Shown: positions 22,187 to 34,149 of the stretch, in pieces
How the letters are laid out: each line of letters opens with the position of its first letter
Position numbering within the stretch: the first letter of the stretch is position 1
DNA from: Ananas comosus
Lineage: Eukaryota; Streptophyta; Magnoliopsida; Poales; Bromeliaceae
Direction: 5' to 3'
Assembly: GCF_001540865.1 (NCBI RefSeq)
Contig: NC_033641.1
Location: forward strand, 3,331,225 to 3,395,224
DNA length: 64,000 nucleotides
Position numbers and translations under genes: made by a program
Notes under the pieces: model-generated
Told to the model about the DNA's origin: nothing
What the model saw: only the letters and a program-made list of their open reading frames with translations
Databases searched by the model: none

Positions 22187-24111
22187 CTACTTTTACATTT
22201 ATCTCCTTTCAAGACCCAATCATTGCACATCTGCATGTACACCTAGTTCGACCCTGCTACTTACTCTTTTTTACATTAGCCGCTCTCACCCTCGCCCTAG
22301 TACAATTTATAAAAAGATTTGCATGGAAAGAAAAAATATATATATAAATATTAAGAACAAAAAAATTTCCAAGCTAGAGCTTTCTTTAGAGTAACCAACA
22401 TATTGCAGATTCTAAAAGAGCTTCACTGTAAAGGAAAACTATTGCAAATTTCTAACAGAGAATTATTACCAGACAGGAAAACTATTGCAGATTCCAATGG
22501 GACTTTTTAAACAGTAGGTCACAACAGGCCATTAGACTCGTTAAAATGTCACAGCAGAGCCCTACCAGTGATTTTGCAGCAAGAATTAAAGAAATAGGAG
22601 CCCATCATGTTCCCCCCCCTGCGAGCTTTCTCCGTTTTGAGCTCACAACAAACTTATTTGCCCTACAACTTTCCAAATGATACTTGCAAAATGCCTGCTC
22701 CATTAAAGACCTCTGTTCCAAACATTCTTCAGTTTCCCCAGAAGGTCAATAGTAAAGCATTACCATCTAAAGTGCTCAAACATTCACGCATGAAGAATAT
22801 GTTAAACAGAAGACACCCAAGCCGTAGAAAACTAAAGCGAAATAGTGTCCTAAAATCAATATTCCTATGATTATCGGCATCAGACGAAAGCCGAGCATGA
22901 TCAAAATAAGTTCTAACAAGTTGCTTGAACACAAACATCAGGAAAAAAAAAAAAAAAGAAAACCAAGAAACATTACCAAAAACTCAACCAGTGTGTCTAT
23001 AAACCTCGGCACAGGCTTTACTAGCAAATGGACCAAAAGAAGCAAGATACACGAAAGCCAAAGTTTTGTACTAAGCTACACTGCCACATAAAAGTTAGTC
23101 GAGGCTGCAACACAAAGTACATAGGTACTGAATAAAAAAGGTGCATCAACGTAGCAGACGCTACAACAACAGAAAAATAAGACAGTGATGCTCCATTGCT
23201 AGAAAGATCAGAACATAAGAGGAGAGTGCAGGGAAAAATATAGAACTTCTGTGATCATGTAAAGGGGCATGACAAACGAACCTATAATCATCAAATTCCA
23301 ATGGTACACTAAAAAGATGTTCAAATTCTACTTAAACACTGCCGACTAATCTCTTATACGCAAATCACACACTGAAAGATTCTATGTTATGACTATTAGT
23401 GTTCGACTGTAAAAATACACGTTTCTCAAAAGTGGAAACAAAACAGAGTCAAAGACATGAAAACCACTGTACAATCTGTAAACAACAGATGCATTTCACA
23501 AGTTGCACTACTAATTATCATGGAATATATAAAATCTTACAGCCGCATGATACAAGTTATCAAACAATTAGTAATTGCACCACTAATAAGACGAACTCAG
23601 AGGTCCTTTCCGCTATAGGATTCCTTCTGTAGATTAGAGCATTTATCACGCAAACAACCAAACGAATCTTCTCCCCCACAGTTGATTCAAAGAACCTAAA
23701 TAGCAACCTCACTGTTGTGTCAAGAATAAGCATCAAACATGATCTTCAATTAGTGGGGTTCTTCGGGGGTACAATAAGAACTCACATTATCTTCTTGGCA
23801 CCAGCATTGGTTTGAAATTCAAGTCAGACAGCAAATCTCATTATAAAACAGAAGGACAATCCAAACACCTCTAGTCCTCACTGAAAGTACAAACAGTTAT
23901 TCAACTTCTTCCAAAGCAAGAAGACACAAGATAAAACAATTGAACAAGTCAACTCAGTTCCCTCTCACTCATTCCCGCCTTCCATAAACTTTCATTTGTA
24001 AGTCAAAAGGTTAATGGAATGTAGTAGCAAATGCATTCTTTATTACTTTCTTTTTACCATCTAGTAGCATACATTACGGCGGTGTATATATTTAAGTAAA
24101 TTGCACGTTTA
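22187..24111. other. Unassigned non-coding sequence, intron or UTR-like
   Basis: The sequence is moderately AT-rich and has no frame with a recognisable domain. On the minus strand it is T-rich, like plant introns or 3' ends. It lies downstream of the SERF gene, so it could hold untranslated or intergenic sequence. Confidence 0.35.
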
Positions 24112-24806
24112 GGGCATGTTTGTTTCACCGAAACTGGATTTTGGGTTGAAGTGGACTTTGGGTTGAAGTGGAGTTCAATAAAAACTACTTCTTCCTCGTT
24201 GTTTGTTTCGTAGTTATGGAAGTGAAGTTTCATTAGTTCTGTTGTTTGTTTGGTAGGAAGTGAATGATGTAAAATTATAATTTATATATAAATAATAAAT
24301 AATTTAATAAATAAAAATAATATGATTATATTTCTATATAATTAAAATTTAATTTAAAACAACTATATTATTTTTTTATACATAAATTATAGTAATACAA
24401 CAATAAAATTATAAAGTAAAAAAAAATATTAATAGATAATTAATTAATTTTTATCATATTTTAATTGTACAAACTAAATAAAATATTTATTAAAACTTAA
24501 CTAACCAATTTTTATCATATTTTAAATATATCAACTAAATAAAAGAGTAATTAGTATCATAATTAAATATATTTAAATACAACTATCTTTACCTAGTATA
24601 TTATTTTATTTTTTTTTTTTCACCTCTCTTTACCGTAATTGACTTTGGCCCATGATAGGCAGAAGACAATTAGGCCATTTTAGGTTAACTCGAGTTTCAA
24701 CCGTAACTTATTTACAGCAAACCAAACAACAAAAGTAATCGTTTACGACGAAAACAACTTCCCTCCTCTCCACTTCCACCCCACTTCCATCTAAACAAAC
24801 ATGCCC
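24112..24806. mobile_element. PIF/Harbinger (Tourist-like) MITE, 695 bp
   Basis: Perfect terminal repeats GGGCATGTTTGTTT occur at both ends in inverted orientation, flanked by TTA on each side (24109-24111 and 24807-24809). TTA/TAA duplications and GGG..CCC ends are diagnostic of PIF/Harbinger MITEs. The interior is very AT-rich and non-coding. Confidence 0.88.
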
Positions 24807-25359
24807 TTAGTCCCGAAAATCTCTGAACAAGTTTAGCCGGTTCTCAAAACTTATAAATTAAACACTCGACACCGCAAACCTTTTGAAGTTCTTCATTTAG
24901 TCCTTGCCCTAGAGCAAAAGCTATTGCTCGCACCTAGCACATCGACACTCCACGTACCACGAGCCATCTTATGATTTCAAACCAACCGTCCAATTTCTAA
25001 GCGGAGAACGAGATGCAAGTCAATGGGTGGCAGCACGGACTGAAATACCTATGCATTTGTAAACATAGATACGCACCCAAATTCACGAACTGCACACAGT
25101 AGGAATGATCGAGAAGAAGAATCAGGTACCGATTAGAACATAAGGAAGTGTCACCAAGCAGATAGACACATATTAAAGCATCAGCAATGTCACGATTTGC
25201 AGAAATTTTCTAATTTCCAAGCATTCATTAAGACATCACGAGTCAAGAACCACGAAAAGGGGGAGGAAAATAAAAAAGAATAGATTACAACATGGTACTA
25301 AGCCGAAGACATCTTAGATCGACAACAAATCAGACCTGCCGGAGCACTCCTTGTGAGGG

Positions 25360-25971
25360 TTATTTCTTGTTATTCCCTTTATTTTTCGAGTCTGTAGCTG
25401 CTGTTCCGCCAGCGGCAGCCTGAGCTGCCTTCCTTGCTGCCTTCTCTTCCAGCGCCTTCTTATCCCTTCAGACAGAACATAAAATTTCAGGATCAGACGA
25501 TTTTGAGAAAAAGAAGAAAAAGATTGTCCCAACTTCCCTGCAATGAGTAAAATTAATCTATCCGTTTAGAACTTCAAAATTAGTAAATTAAGCTTGACTT
25601 TTTCCAGCAATAATCATCTTACTCTTCAATAAATGCTTTTGCCCCCCACTTTTTTTTTTTCATTCCTAAAGCTTTTATTCTATCGCTCATCTAATTTTAC
25701 ATGCACAGTATATTCTAAACGAACAATAGTATAAGGGAGAAAATTTAAACCACCTGATCAAAAGCTTTTGTAGAAAAGCATATATAATCAAAATTAAAAG
25801 TGTACAAGGACAACAATATCCACGGTACCAACACTTTGTAGTAGTATAATCGCATTTGCCCCTCACACAAATCATCAAAGAAATATTTTTCTTTAAAAAA
25901 AAAAATAGAACTTTAAGATACAATAATAAACAATTAGACGAATATAATACTAAATAAACTGAAAAAGAGGG

Positions 25972-26033
<62 letters not shown>

Positions 26034-26399
26034 NACTTTTGTTTAAAAAGAAGGAATGTGATTGGCTTGTTATTGATGACGTGGTGCAAGTGTGACAGTG
26101 TAGAATTCCTCCTGTTCAGGGGTGAGGCCATCTTCCTTCCCCTTGACCGCGGGCTTCCTCGCCTGCGCTCTCGCGCGATCCCTCTCCCTCTGATCTCCGC
26201 GTAATCCATCATCCCCAGCATCAAATTAAGGAAAATTACATAATAATAATCCCCAAACCAAATAAAAGAAAACAAAATGAATCCACAAAAAAGAAAAAAA
26301 AAATACAGCTAACCAAGTTCAGGAAAGAGAAAAAATTGGTGGAAAAGATGATGATGATGATGATGATGATCGGAACGATCGGAAGAGGATATGAGTCAT
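25360..26399 (-). CDS. SERF/4F5-family small EDRK-rich protein gene, three exons, first intron AT-AC
   Basis: Small EDRK-rich factors are short, highly charged proteins found from animals to plants; animal SERF promotes amyloid assembly, and the plant role is poorly known. Exon 1 is 26393-26399 (ATGACTC). Exon 2 is 26200 down to about 26112. Joining them across 26201-26392 gives MTRGDQRERDRARAQAR and, after 12 further residues, DGLTPEQ, which matches the family N-terminus. Exon 3 (25465 down to 25360) encodes DKKALEEKAARKAAQAAAGG and a 14-residue tail before a TAA stop, the usual family C-terminus. The length would be about 70 residues, normal for plants. Intron 1 has the U12-type donor ATATCC and branch site TTCCTTAAT and ends in AC. 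The 3' end of exon 2 lacks a GT donor at the expected place, so this locus may be damaged or misassembled near the A-run in intron 2. It is the only complete host gene in the window. Confidence 0.78.
25978..26034. repeat. A-homopolymer of 56 bases ending in an ambiguous N
   Basis: An uninterrupted A run closed by the single N at 26034, inside intron 2 of the SERF gene. The N suggests the assembly could not resolve its length. Confidence 0.9.
26201..26392 (-). other. Apparent U12-type AT-AC intron of the SERF gene
   Basis: The minus strand begins ATATCCTCTT, one base from the U12 donor consensus ATATCCTTT. It contains TTCCTTAAT (26225-26233), a full match to the U12 branch-site consensus, and ends in AC. 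The branch A is about 25 bases from the intron end. Splicing between 26393 and 26200 is the only join that yields MTRG in frame. Confidence 0.72.
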
Positions 26400-26513
26400 T
26401 GTATCGTTCTCCGGATTGGTTGAGATCGGTGACGAATTATGAGGAGGAGGAGAAGTAGAGAGTCGTAGGGATAGAGAAAATAAAATTGCGGAGAATACGG
26501 AAGGGAGGAGGCG

Positions 26514-26520
26514 ATTTAAA
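26514..26520 (-). promoter_or_regulatory. Possible TATA-like element of the SERF gene
   Basis: The minus strand reads CTTTAAAT about 115 bp upstream of the start codon, followed by a pyrimidine-rich leader. This is weak evidence on its own. Confidence 0.3.
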
Positions 26521-26537
26521 GGGGGATGGAAATTATC

Positions 26538-26589
26538 TATTATTATTATTATTATTATTATTATAATTATAATTATAATAATAATAAGT
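26538..26589. repeat. (ATT)n microsatellite upstream of the SERF gene
   Basis: Trinucleotide ATT repeats with an ATTATA interruption. Confidence 0.9.
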
Positions 26590-26599
26590 TGCAAAGTGT

Positions 26600-26788
26600 C
26601 AACCGGAGTAGTATGAGTGTCTAGAAACTTCTTAATTTATAGAAAAGATAAGTTGAATTATGCACACACCCCCAAAACTTTAATTAATTCGTTTTATAAT
26701 TAAAAAACTTTAAATATCATGCAGATGGTTTTGTTTTTTTTTTTATTTTAGCACTATTTGATTTAAAGTATATCAATTTAATATTCGT

Positions 26789-26820
<32 letters not shown>

Positions 26821-28116
26821 TGTTAAATCAGTAATAAAGTTAAAACTAAAAAGTATTAAAGTGAATATTCGATAAATCTAGATAGGATATCTGAAATTTT
26901 TTTATATATAATTTAACGAAATGTTAATGAAGGAGATGATGAAAAGAGAAAAATAAAATTACATAATATTAAATTGATATACTTTAAACCATATGATACT
27001 AAAGTGAGAAAGTGTGAAACCATAGTGAAGGTATTTGAAGTTTAACCTTCTAAAATTAACGCCCTCAATATTTTTTTTTAATTTGATTTATTTACTATTA
27101 GTAATATACCCTAAATCTAATCGGTGACATAGGCTTATTCACATATTTTGTATTTTTCTTAATTTTATAGAGTGCAAGTTTTATTCATAGTTATTGTTAG
27201 CAGTGCAATATATTTACATGAATCGTCCGTTGAATCATTGTTAAGAAAATATATTTCTAAGAGTTAGAAATTTGAGATATATATTTTTTTGTACAAGATT
27301 CTTAAACGTTCCTAGCCATAGGAATATCATAAGGGCGATGATATTTTCGGATAGACCGGTGTATGCTATACTTCTAAGTTAAGGTGACGAATCTCAAGTC
27401 ACTAGTACAGGGACACTAAAGTAAGCATACGTGTGCTTGTTAGCTAACAAGTACACTAAGCGTGACCATTTAGTTGAACAATCATATGATTCCATATTCG
27501 ACGGTGACTAGTTCTTTGCTATAGTTATGTGAAATACTCCTCGGACCTGAGGTATCATGGTTGCTTCACATATAGATTGCTACCGTTTGACTGTACTAAT
27601 ACTTAGACTCTAATAATTAGTCTACGTCTGGTATTGATTGGCCGTAGTAGTTTATTTGGGGAGACATGTAAATGCGCAATAAGAGATTCAACACACTCAA
27701 TATTAAGAGAGAACATTCTATGTAGACTATCAGACTCGACTCGAAAATCTCCTGACCAGGGTACGTAATGTGTGGAAAGAGTTTCCAGCTATGTTACCAT
27801 ATTAAATCGATTTCAAATATTTTAATCATATGATCGAATAATTATTCATCATCATTCTCGATTGTCGTGATGTCATGTTAGGTGTCACTCACAGACAGTG
27901 AGAGAAATAAAAAATAATTTAAAATAAGTTATTTCATAGATTAAAAGAGTTCTAATTCAATATTAAAGAGTTTGATATCGGACCCCACTGCCGAATAGTA
28001 ATATATCTATGCGGTCACACACAATAGAAATTGTGTGCATCCAACATGACATGATAAGTCTAATAAACTAAAAATAGTTTAGTGAAAATAGCAAGAAATT
28101 ATAATTTGAATTTGAA
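26600..28116. other. AT-rich intergenic region with possible old copia debris
   Basis: 26600-27080 is very AT-rich with T and A runs. From about 27080 to 28080 the sequence has the texture of the non-coding 3' part or LTR of a copia element, but no domain, primer site or LTR pair could be fixed. No gene is seen. Confidence 0.35.
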
Positions 28117-28280
28117 TGTAGTATCCCAGTTTTGCAGCATATGAGACTTGTCGACATATCTGGAGAGTGTTTGGACAAGTTCGAGTCATTTTGGCACGAA
28201 ATAGACGTAAAACGGACTCAGCGCGACGCGAGAACAGAGTTTTGACATTGAAATCTGCAAAGTACAAGTTTTCAGTATTG

Positions 28281-28479
28281 AGTACCGGTACCACGCAGGG
28301 GAGTACCGGTACCCCAGTGTATTTTCCGAACTGCTACTCTCGGGTTGCAATAGTTGATGCTGAGTACAGGTACGACATTGGGCTGGTATCGGTACTCCAA
28401 CTGGGATTTTGAGTTGGTGAGGGGTACGTTGGTCATTTGGTTTGATCGTTATCCCCAATGTTTTCCCAGCCTTGTATTC
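28281..28479 (+). promoter_or_regulatory. CCGG-palindrome cluster and TATA-like site in the 5' LTR
   Basis: GTACCGGTAC occurs twice and variants GTACAGGTAC and GTATCGGTAC follow, the last ending at 28395. A weak TATA-like TTGTATTC starts at 28472, 77 bp downstream, and a CT-rich leader follows. Promoter function is inferred. Confidence 0.5.
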
Positions 28480-29830
28480 TTGCAGAGAGGATTGAGAGGA
28501 GGTTTTTGGGTTGCTGTTTTTCCTCTCTCTCTCTAGTTTGATCGTGCACTTGGTGGAGGCCTCGGCTTGAGCTCGGATCGACGTCGACGTCGCGACGGAG
28601 AGCCGTTTGAGCGTGTGGACGTCGTGGTTGCGTCGTTGGGAGGCCGGGCGAGCGCGTGGTTCCTCTTCTGTTGACTTCTCACCGGAGTTGGACTAGATTT
28701 TAGAGGTGGGTTGAAGTTTACCGAAATCGTCGGTTTTCCTCCTAAGCTGGAGTTGACAGCATCTATTTTTGGCTTTGTATATTATGTTTAGTAGCTCGAA
28801 TTCGTTGATTTACATGTTCTTTGAAATATGAATTTGGAGCATAATTAGTGATTTAGATGAAATATACATGTTGGACTTGGAATTGACTTAGGAGAAAACT
28901 ATTTAACTCTACACTGTCATTTTCTGAAAACTACTAGATTTAGTTTTAGGAGCTGTAGTTTGTTTGTATTGCCGCAGTTTGTACGTTGTGGATACTCAGA
29001 TTAGTGTAGGTTGAATTTACGCTCGTGCTCGGATGCCGAGCTTACTTTACAGTTGTGCGTAGACTGTTTCGGACTGTCGGGTGCCGTCGCGGTTGACGGT
29101 GGACCCAAATTTCTATACTTTGCATCAGATTGTGCCGAGGGCACGTGAGCTTTGGTTGTTAGACCAGTTAGACCCTGTTGCTTTGGTTATAGCCTGTGAG
29201 AGTCTGATTGAGCTCGGCAGAGATACGCTTGCATACTCGGTTGGGTAGCGCGCACGAGTGCCACTCCGGAGTTGGGCTTTGTGTATCTGCATTGATGTCG
29301 TAGTGTCCTGGTTGGACTTGCTCTCCACCAACAACCCAGCGTAGTAGTAGTTGGTGTAGCTTCAGCAGGCTGGACAGATGCGTTCACAGTCCCTAGTGAG
29401 ATTGGGTCAGAGATTGCAGCATATTTACATCTACAGATAGCTAGTATTGGTTACCGATAGTATAGTGGCATATTGCTATAGAGTTTGTATCAGCTTCCTT
29501 TACTATCTTCCCGCATACTCTCTGTGGACTTGGTGGGTGAGCCGTTGAGGTCGATAGCGGTACCCACTGAGAACTACTTTTTTTTTGCAATAGTTCTCAT
29601 ACCCAGTTGTTGACCCCTTTTTGCAGAGCTTTCTTCTTCGGCTGCTGCTGTTCCTGATACTGATCGTGGGAAAGGAGTTGCGAGCTAGATCCTTTCCAGA
29701 CGAGTAGTAGGGCTAGAGGAGTACCTTCCACAGGTAGTTTTGGGGTATTTATGTACATATGGTTGTTGTCTGGGTACTCGCTGGAGCGAGTGATGCAGTA
29801 GATATTTTTGCATGTACTTGAACCCCTCGA

Positions 29831-29833
<3 letters not shown>

Positions 29834-29914
<81 letters not shown>

Positions 29915-29918
29915 AGAN
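29834..29918. repeat. (TA)n microsatellite with adjacent N
   Basis: About 79 bases of TA dinucleotides, with a single ambiguous base N at 29918 just beyond it. Confidence 0.92.
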
Positions 29919-30371
29919 TTATTGGGGCTATTTTTAAAATATATTTTTTTTAGGGGGCTAATTGCAAAAAAAAAACCATATATTTATGCTTTCAGTTTAG
30001 CAGCTCATTACCTTGTGGTTGTAACTTGATTTATTTATAGGTGCAGCTATCGCTTCGTATATAGGAAAAATTCTTATGTATACGGGTCTGTTGGCGTGCC
30101 CGGGAAAACGTGTAATTCGGGGCGTAACAGATTAAGAAGGCAAGACGCGAGAGGCGTGATTTATCGCGAAAGTCAGCGATTGAACTATTTTAACTTCTCC
30201 TAGAGTGGAGTGAGTAATTGAAGGAGTGTCTGTTTCGGCCAAGAAAATTATGTCGGCTGCAGACGACATAATTTTGAGGAGAAATAGGGGCGGCCTTCTA
30301 AACTTTCGCATGATTGGGTCGAGAGTTGACTGTGTTCTGTATCTGACCCTTGTTTTGCTTTTCACATAGCC

Positions 30372-31592
30372 ATGTATCGACGCCGAGGTCGACCGCCGAC
30401 GCGGGATCGTGCCGAGCTACCCGAGATGCCTGAGCAGGCAGGGCCGAGTGCAGCCCCTGATCTGAGAGAGCAGTTGGCTGCCTTGACCGAGGCGACGAGG
30501 CAGCAGGGGGCCCTATTACAGAGGATGTGCGAGACATTTACTCCGCCACCGAGCACAGCGCCTAGAGCACCAGAGCAGTCAGCTCCACCACCGACTACTC
30601 TAGTGGCTGCACCAGCCGCAACTGTACCTCCACCAGTGACAGTGCCTACGGTGCCAGTTACATTCCCGGGAGAGGCGTCGCAGATGTCTGAGGCTGAGCA
30701 GGAGCGGATGACAGAGAGGCTTGCTCGTTTCCGTCGATTTGATCCGCCGCGTTTCGATGGCAGTTGCATAAAGCCCTGGGTTGTAGAGGGCTGGGTGAGC
30801 GCGATGGAGAAGCTATTCGAGGACTTATTTATACCAGAGCGGGAGCAGGTACATTTGGGAGTGCATTATTTGGCTGGTGATGTGCATGCTTGGTGGAGGA
30901 GGATGAGGGGTACTCGACGGCTAGTGGAGTTGCAGATGAAGTGGGATGAGTTCTGCGGAATGCTGTACGCGGTGTATTTCCCAAACAGCGTGAAGGAGAA
31001 ACTCAAAGAGGACCTAAAAAAGCTACAGCAGGGGAAGCGATCAGTTCAGGAGTATACTCGTGAGTTTACTCGGCTTCTGAACTGTGTACCGTTTGTAGCC
31101 AGGGATGAGGCCTACAGGGTATATCTGTACGAGGGAGGCTTGAGGTCAGAAATCTTTCGATTGGTGCAAATGCAGAGGTTGAGGACCTTGGATGCGTCGA
31201 TTAAGCAGGCATTGTGGGTGGAGAGAGGAGTTGTGTCAATCCGTGAGCGGGCTCAGGTGCAGGGGCAGAGTCAGGATAGGAAGCGCTCGGTCACAGAGGA
31301 TGGAGGACAGTCGAGCAATAGGCGTCCGCCGAGACCTCCACCATCACGCTATCAGGTTCGTGGGTCTTCGGGGCGTCAGCGTTCTGGGGGACCTCGTCAG
31401 CAGTGGCAGTCGCAGGGGACCACACTGGCCCCGACAGTGTTAGCAGAGAGAGAGCCGGTGTTTCACATGTTGACAGCCTGGACATGTGAGGACGAATTGT
31501 CCTCGAACAGCATCCTCAGCATCATCAACGACATCAGCACAGTCGGCACCTCAGCAGTCATTTGGAGCACCACTGAGTTACCGCCAGGATAA
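30372..31592 (+). pseudogene. Gypsy gag, near full length
   Basis: The 406-residue frame starts MYRRRGRPPTRDR, with a Pro/Ala-rich region to about residue 110. The capsid-like retrotransposon gag domain follows: FRRFDPPRFDGS near 119, AGDVHAWWRRM near 172, and VQEYTREFTRLL near 225. A basic, Arg/Gly-rich C-terminus follows. A zinc knuckle is not found, so part of the nucleocapsid has been lost or mutated. The protease frame resumes 100 bases later after stops and a frame change. Gag would form the particle shell. Confidence 0.85.
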
Positions 31593-31745
31593 CAGAGCAT
31601 CTGTGCCGCGGTAGAGTGAGCGGCAACAGCAGGCCTCGAGTAGCAGAGTGTATGCAACCCAGGTGGAGGACCTACAGCAACCGACCGGGTGGTGGCAGGT
31701 ATCACTTTGATTTCTGGTATTAGAGTTCTTACCTTATTTGATACC

Positions 31746-34144
31746 TGTAAGGAAGTGAATTCTCGAAATCCGAGAGTTGAATTTCGTTTGGAATCGACTT
31801 ACTGTCGACTTGATAAGCTTCGGAAAGTCCGAATGCGATAGAAATGCGAAAAGTGCATTGAGGGAGGACCTTAGAAAGTTGGGGCTTGCAAAACCTGCAA
31901 TTTGCATGCTTTGCCACTCTCAGGGTCCGGACCCTAGTTGCAGGGTCCGGACCCCGTAGCTGCAAAGAGGCCCCTTGGGCTTGTGAGCCTCAAGTGTGCA
32001 GATTTCACACTTTTGCAACTCTCCGGGTCCGGACCCTAGCTTGAGGGTTCGGACCCCGTACCTCAAGTGTGCAGATTTCACACTTTTGCAACTCTCGGGG
32101 TCCGGACCCTAACTTGAAGGTCCGAACCCCGTACCCCGAGAATGCCCAAAATGGGCTGTTGCAAGGTGGTGAAGTTGAGGGGCTAAAATGCAATGTTACT
32201 TGAGTGGGGGTTATATGAGAGCTTTTGCTCTCTCCCTCCTCTCATTTCCTCCCAAAAACCTAACCTAAACAGTCATCTCTCTCTCTCTAGAGCTCTTTGC
32301 TCTCTCTTTTTTTGGAGGTGAAAGGAGGAGTAGAAGGAGAAGAAGGTCAAGGAGGAAGGCATCATCTTCTCAGTCTTCTTCCTCAAGTTTGAAGAAGCTT
32401 TTGGAGGTAAGCTCCAAACCCTATAATGGTGGATTTCTAGGGTAGGGTTTAAATGCTCTAGAAATGGTTTTGGTTAAACCCTATGATGCTAGTGGTAGCT
32501 TAATTGCATGTATATAGGGTTTGATTGGAGTAGATTGCATTAATTGCAACCTAGGGCTCCAAAATGGATTTTTGTGAAATGTTAGGTATTGATCTAAATT
32601 GATCATGCATAAAGTTAATTGCTAGGTGTCTAAACGTGTCGGCGAAGACGGTTTGACGATTCGTCGAGTTAGAGCGAAGTTATCGGCAAAAGGGAACCTT
32701 CCTAGCTTCGTTTTCACCTAGGAGGCCGAGACGACGTCGTAAGGTTGCGGAGTTATATTCCTAGAGTCCGACATCGCCAAAAAGGTGGGTGGTGTCATCC
32801 CGAAGCAACTGGGTTCCTCTCTATGTCTTAGTATTTCATGATTTGCATCTCTTACATGTTGCATCGTAGAATTGCATGTTACTCCTCTCCTTATGCTTGC
32901 TAATGATATCGACGTATGAGTTGAATGCATGATGATGGTTAGATGAGGATTGGATCTTGACATTGAATTCTATAGTGCCGAGAAAATAGATGAACTCGAT
33001 GATTGCTAAAGATATGATGAGTGGCATTGATTGTTAAACAAACAAGAACGAGTGGCATATAACTTAGTGTAAATGACACTAGTGGCATGTGAACTTAGGG
33101 ATAGGTGGATTTCCTAGTGATGACTTGTCGAACAAAAACATAGTATAGTTAAATACTTACATATGGATATTGGGATAGGTGGATTTCCGAGTGACTTGTA
33201 ACCCTAGAGTTGATAGGGTATCCTCGAGTTGAGAGGATTGATCATACTCACAGTCTGTTTATACTTGTGGTGGTCGCACCGCCCAGGTCTTCGTACACTC
33301 CAGAGTTTGGTGCGAGAGGGGTAGAGTTGATGCCCTACAGGCGGCCTCGGGTTTGGGAGCGAGGTGCGTCTCCTTACCATACGAGGTTTGAAGTGAGTCG
33401 TGGGCGAACCCAAGTGGATCGCCAAGGATTGATTGAACATGAGAATAGCATTGTTATTTGAACATTTGCTTGTTGGACAGGGATACTGGACATAATGAGT
33501 AAACCATTTACTATGTGATGCATGCATATATGACATATGATTGGGCATAGTAGCATAGCTTTCCTATTATGTCACTTACAGTTTCGATATTTATCTATCT
33601 ATCTATCTATCTGCTTATGCCCACTCGGACCTAGTGGGGAGATCGGCGGAGTCGGCGGCCGAACCCACTAGGAACTATGGACAATAGTTCTCACCCCACT
33701 TTATTGCAGGGCCTAGTTCGAGCATGCTGGGCGAGGATCGCGGCAAGGGCATCGCGCCCGAGCAGTAGTATAGTAGCTTCTCTTTTGCAATAAAGTACCC
33801 TTATGTATCCAGATGCTTTATATTTTGGGAGAGCCACTTATGTATTCGTTTCGGAAAAGATGTAAGAGGGCAATGTGATGTAAATGTAAAAGAGCCTTAA
33901 ATTGTGAATGAATGGATGTAATAGCTAGTTATATCTCTCTTATTTCACTGGTATTTTATACTTGTATCTTGCTCTTACTTGTTGCTCCTTGTTGATCGTG
34001 TATATATTGAATTTCTTTTTCTCAGCAAATTCTTGTACATGATTAGGTTGTTAGCCTTGGGTGGACAGGGGAGGTGCTGTCCGTCCGGCGTCTGTTCGAC
34101 GCGCCCGAGCCGGACCAAATTGGTAGCGGTCTCGGGGTGTGACA
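31746..34144 (+). mobile_element. Family-B gypsy solo LTR in the protease active site
   Basis: It is 2399 bp, starts TGTAAGGAAGTG and ends GGGGTGTGACA, with a perfect 5-bp duplication ATACC (31741-31745 and 34145-34149). The disrupted codons are GAT ACC GGT of the protease DTG triad. The LTR holds GGGTCCGGACCC-type palindromes, a TATATG box, CT-rich leader sequence, a (TCTA)n run near 33592 and no coding region. Confidence 0.92.
31921..32220 (+). promoter_or_regulatory. GGTCCGGACC palindrome cluster and TATA-like site in family-B solo LTR
   Basis: Six copies of GGGTCCGGACCC or close variants occur in pairs at 31921-32130, each pair separated by a short spacer. TTATATGAG starts at 32211, 81 bp after the last copy, and a CT-rich leader follows from about 32226. 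Confidence 0.55.
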
Positions 34145-34149
34145 ATACC

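Larger units (their letters stand above)
28117..30129 (+). repeat. 5' LTR, family A
   Basis: It starts TGTAGTATCCC and ends GGGGCGTAACA, 2013 bp, including a long TA repeat near its 3' end. It is closely similar to the 3' LTR at 36450-37562 over the shared 1.1 kb. Confidence 0.9.

Noticed and set aside
22607..23091. Short open frames in the 22.6-23.1 kb region as host genes
   Set aside because: No domain, no codon pattern, and the T-rich minus strand looks like intron or 3' sequence.
27080..28080. Possible copia LTR remnant
   Set aside because: The texture is suggestive but no LTR pair, primer site or domain was found, so it is listed only as unassigned debris.
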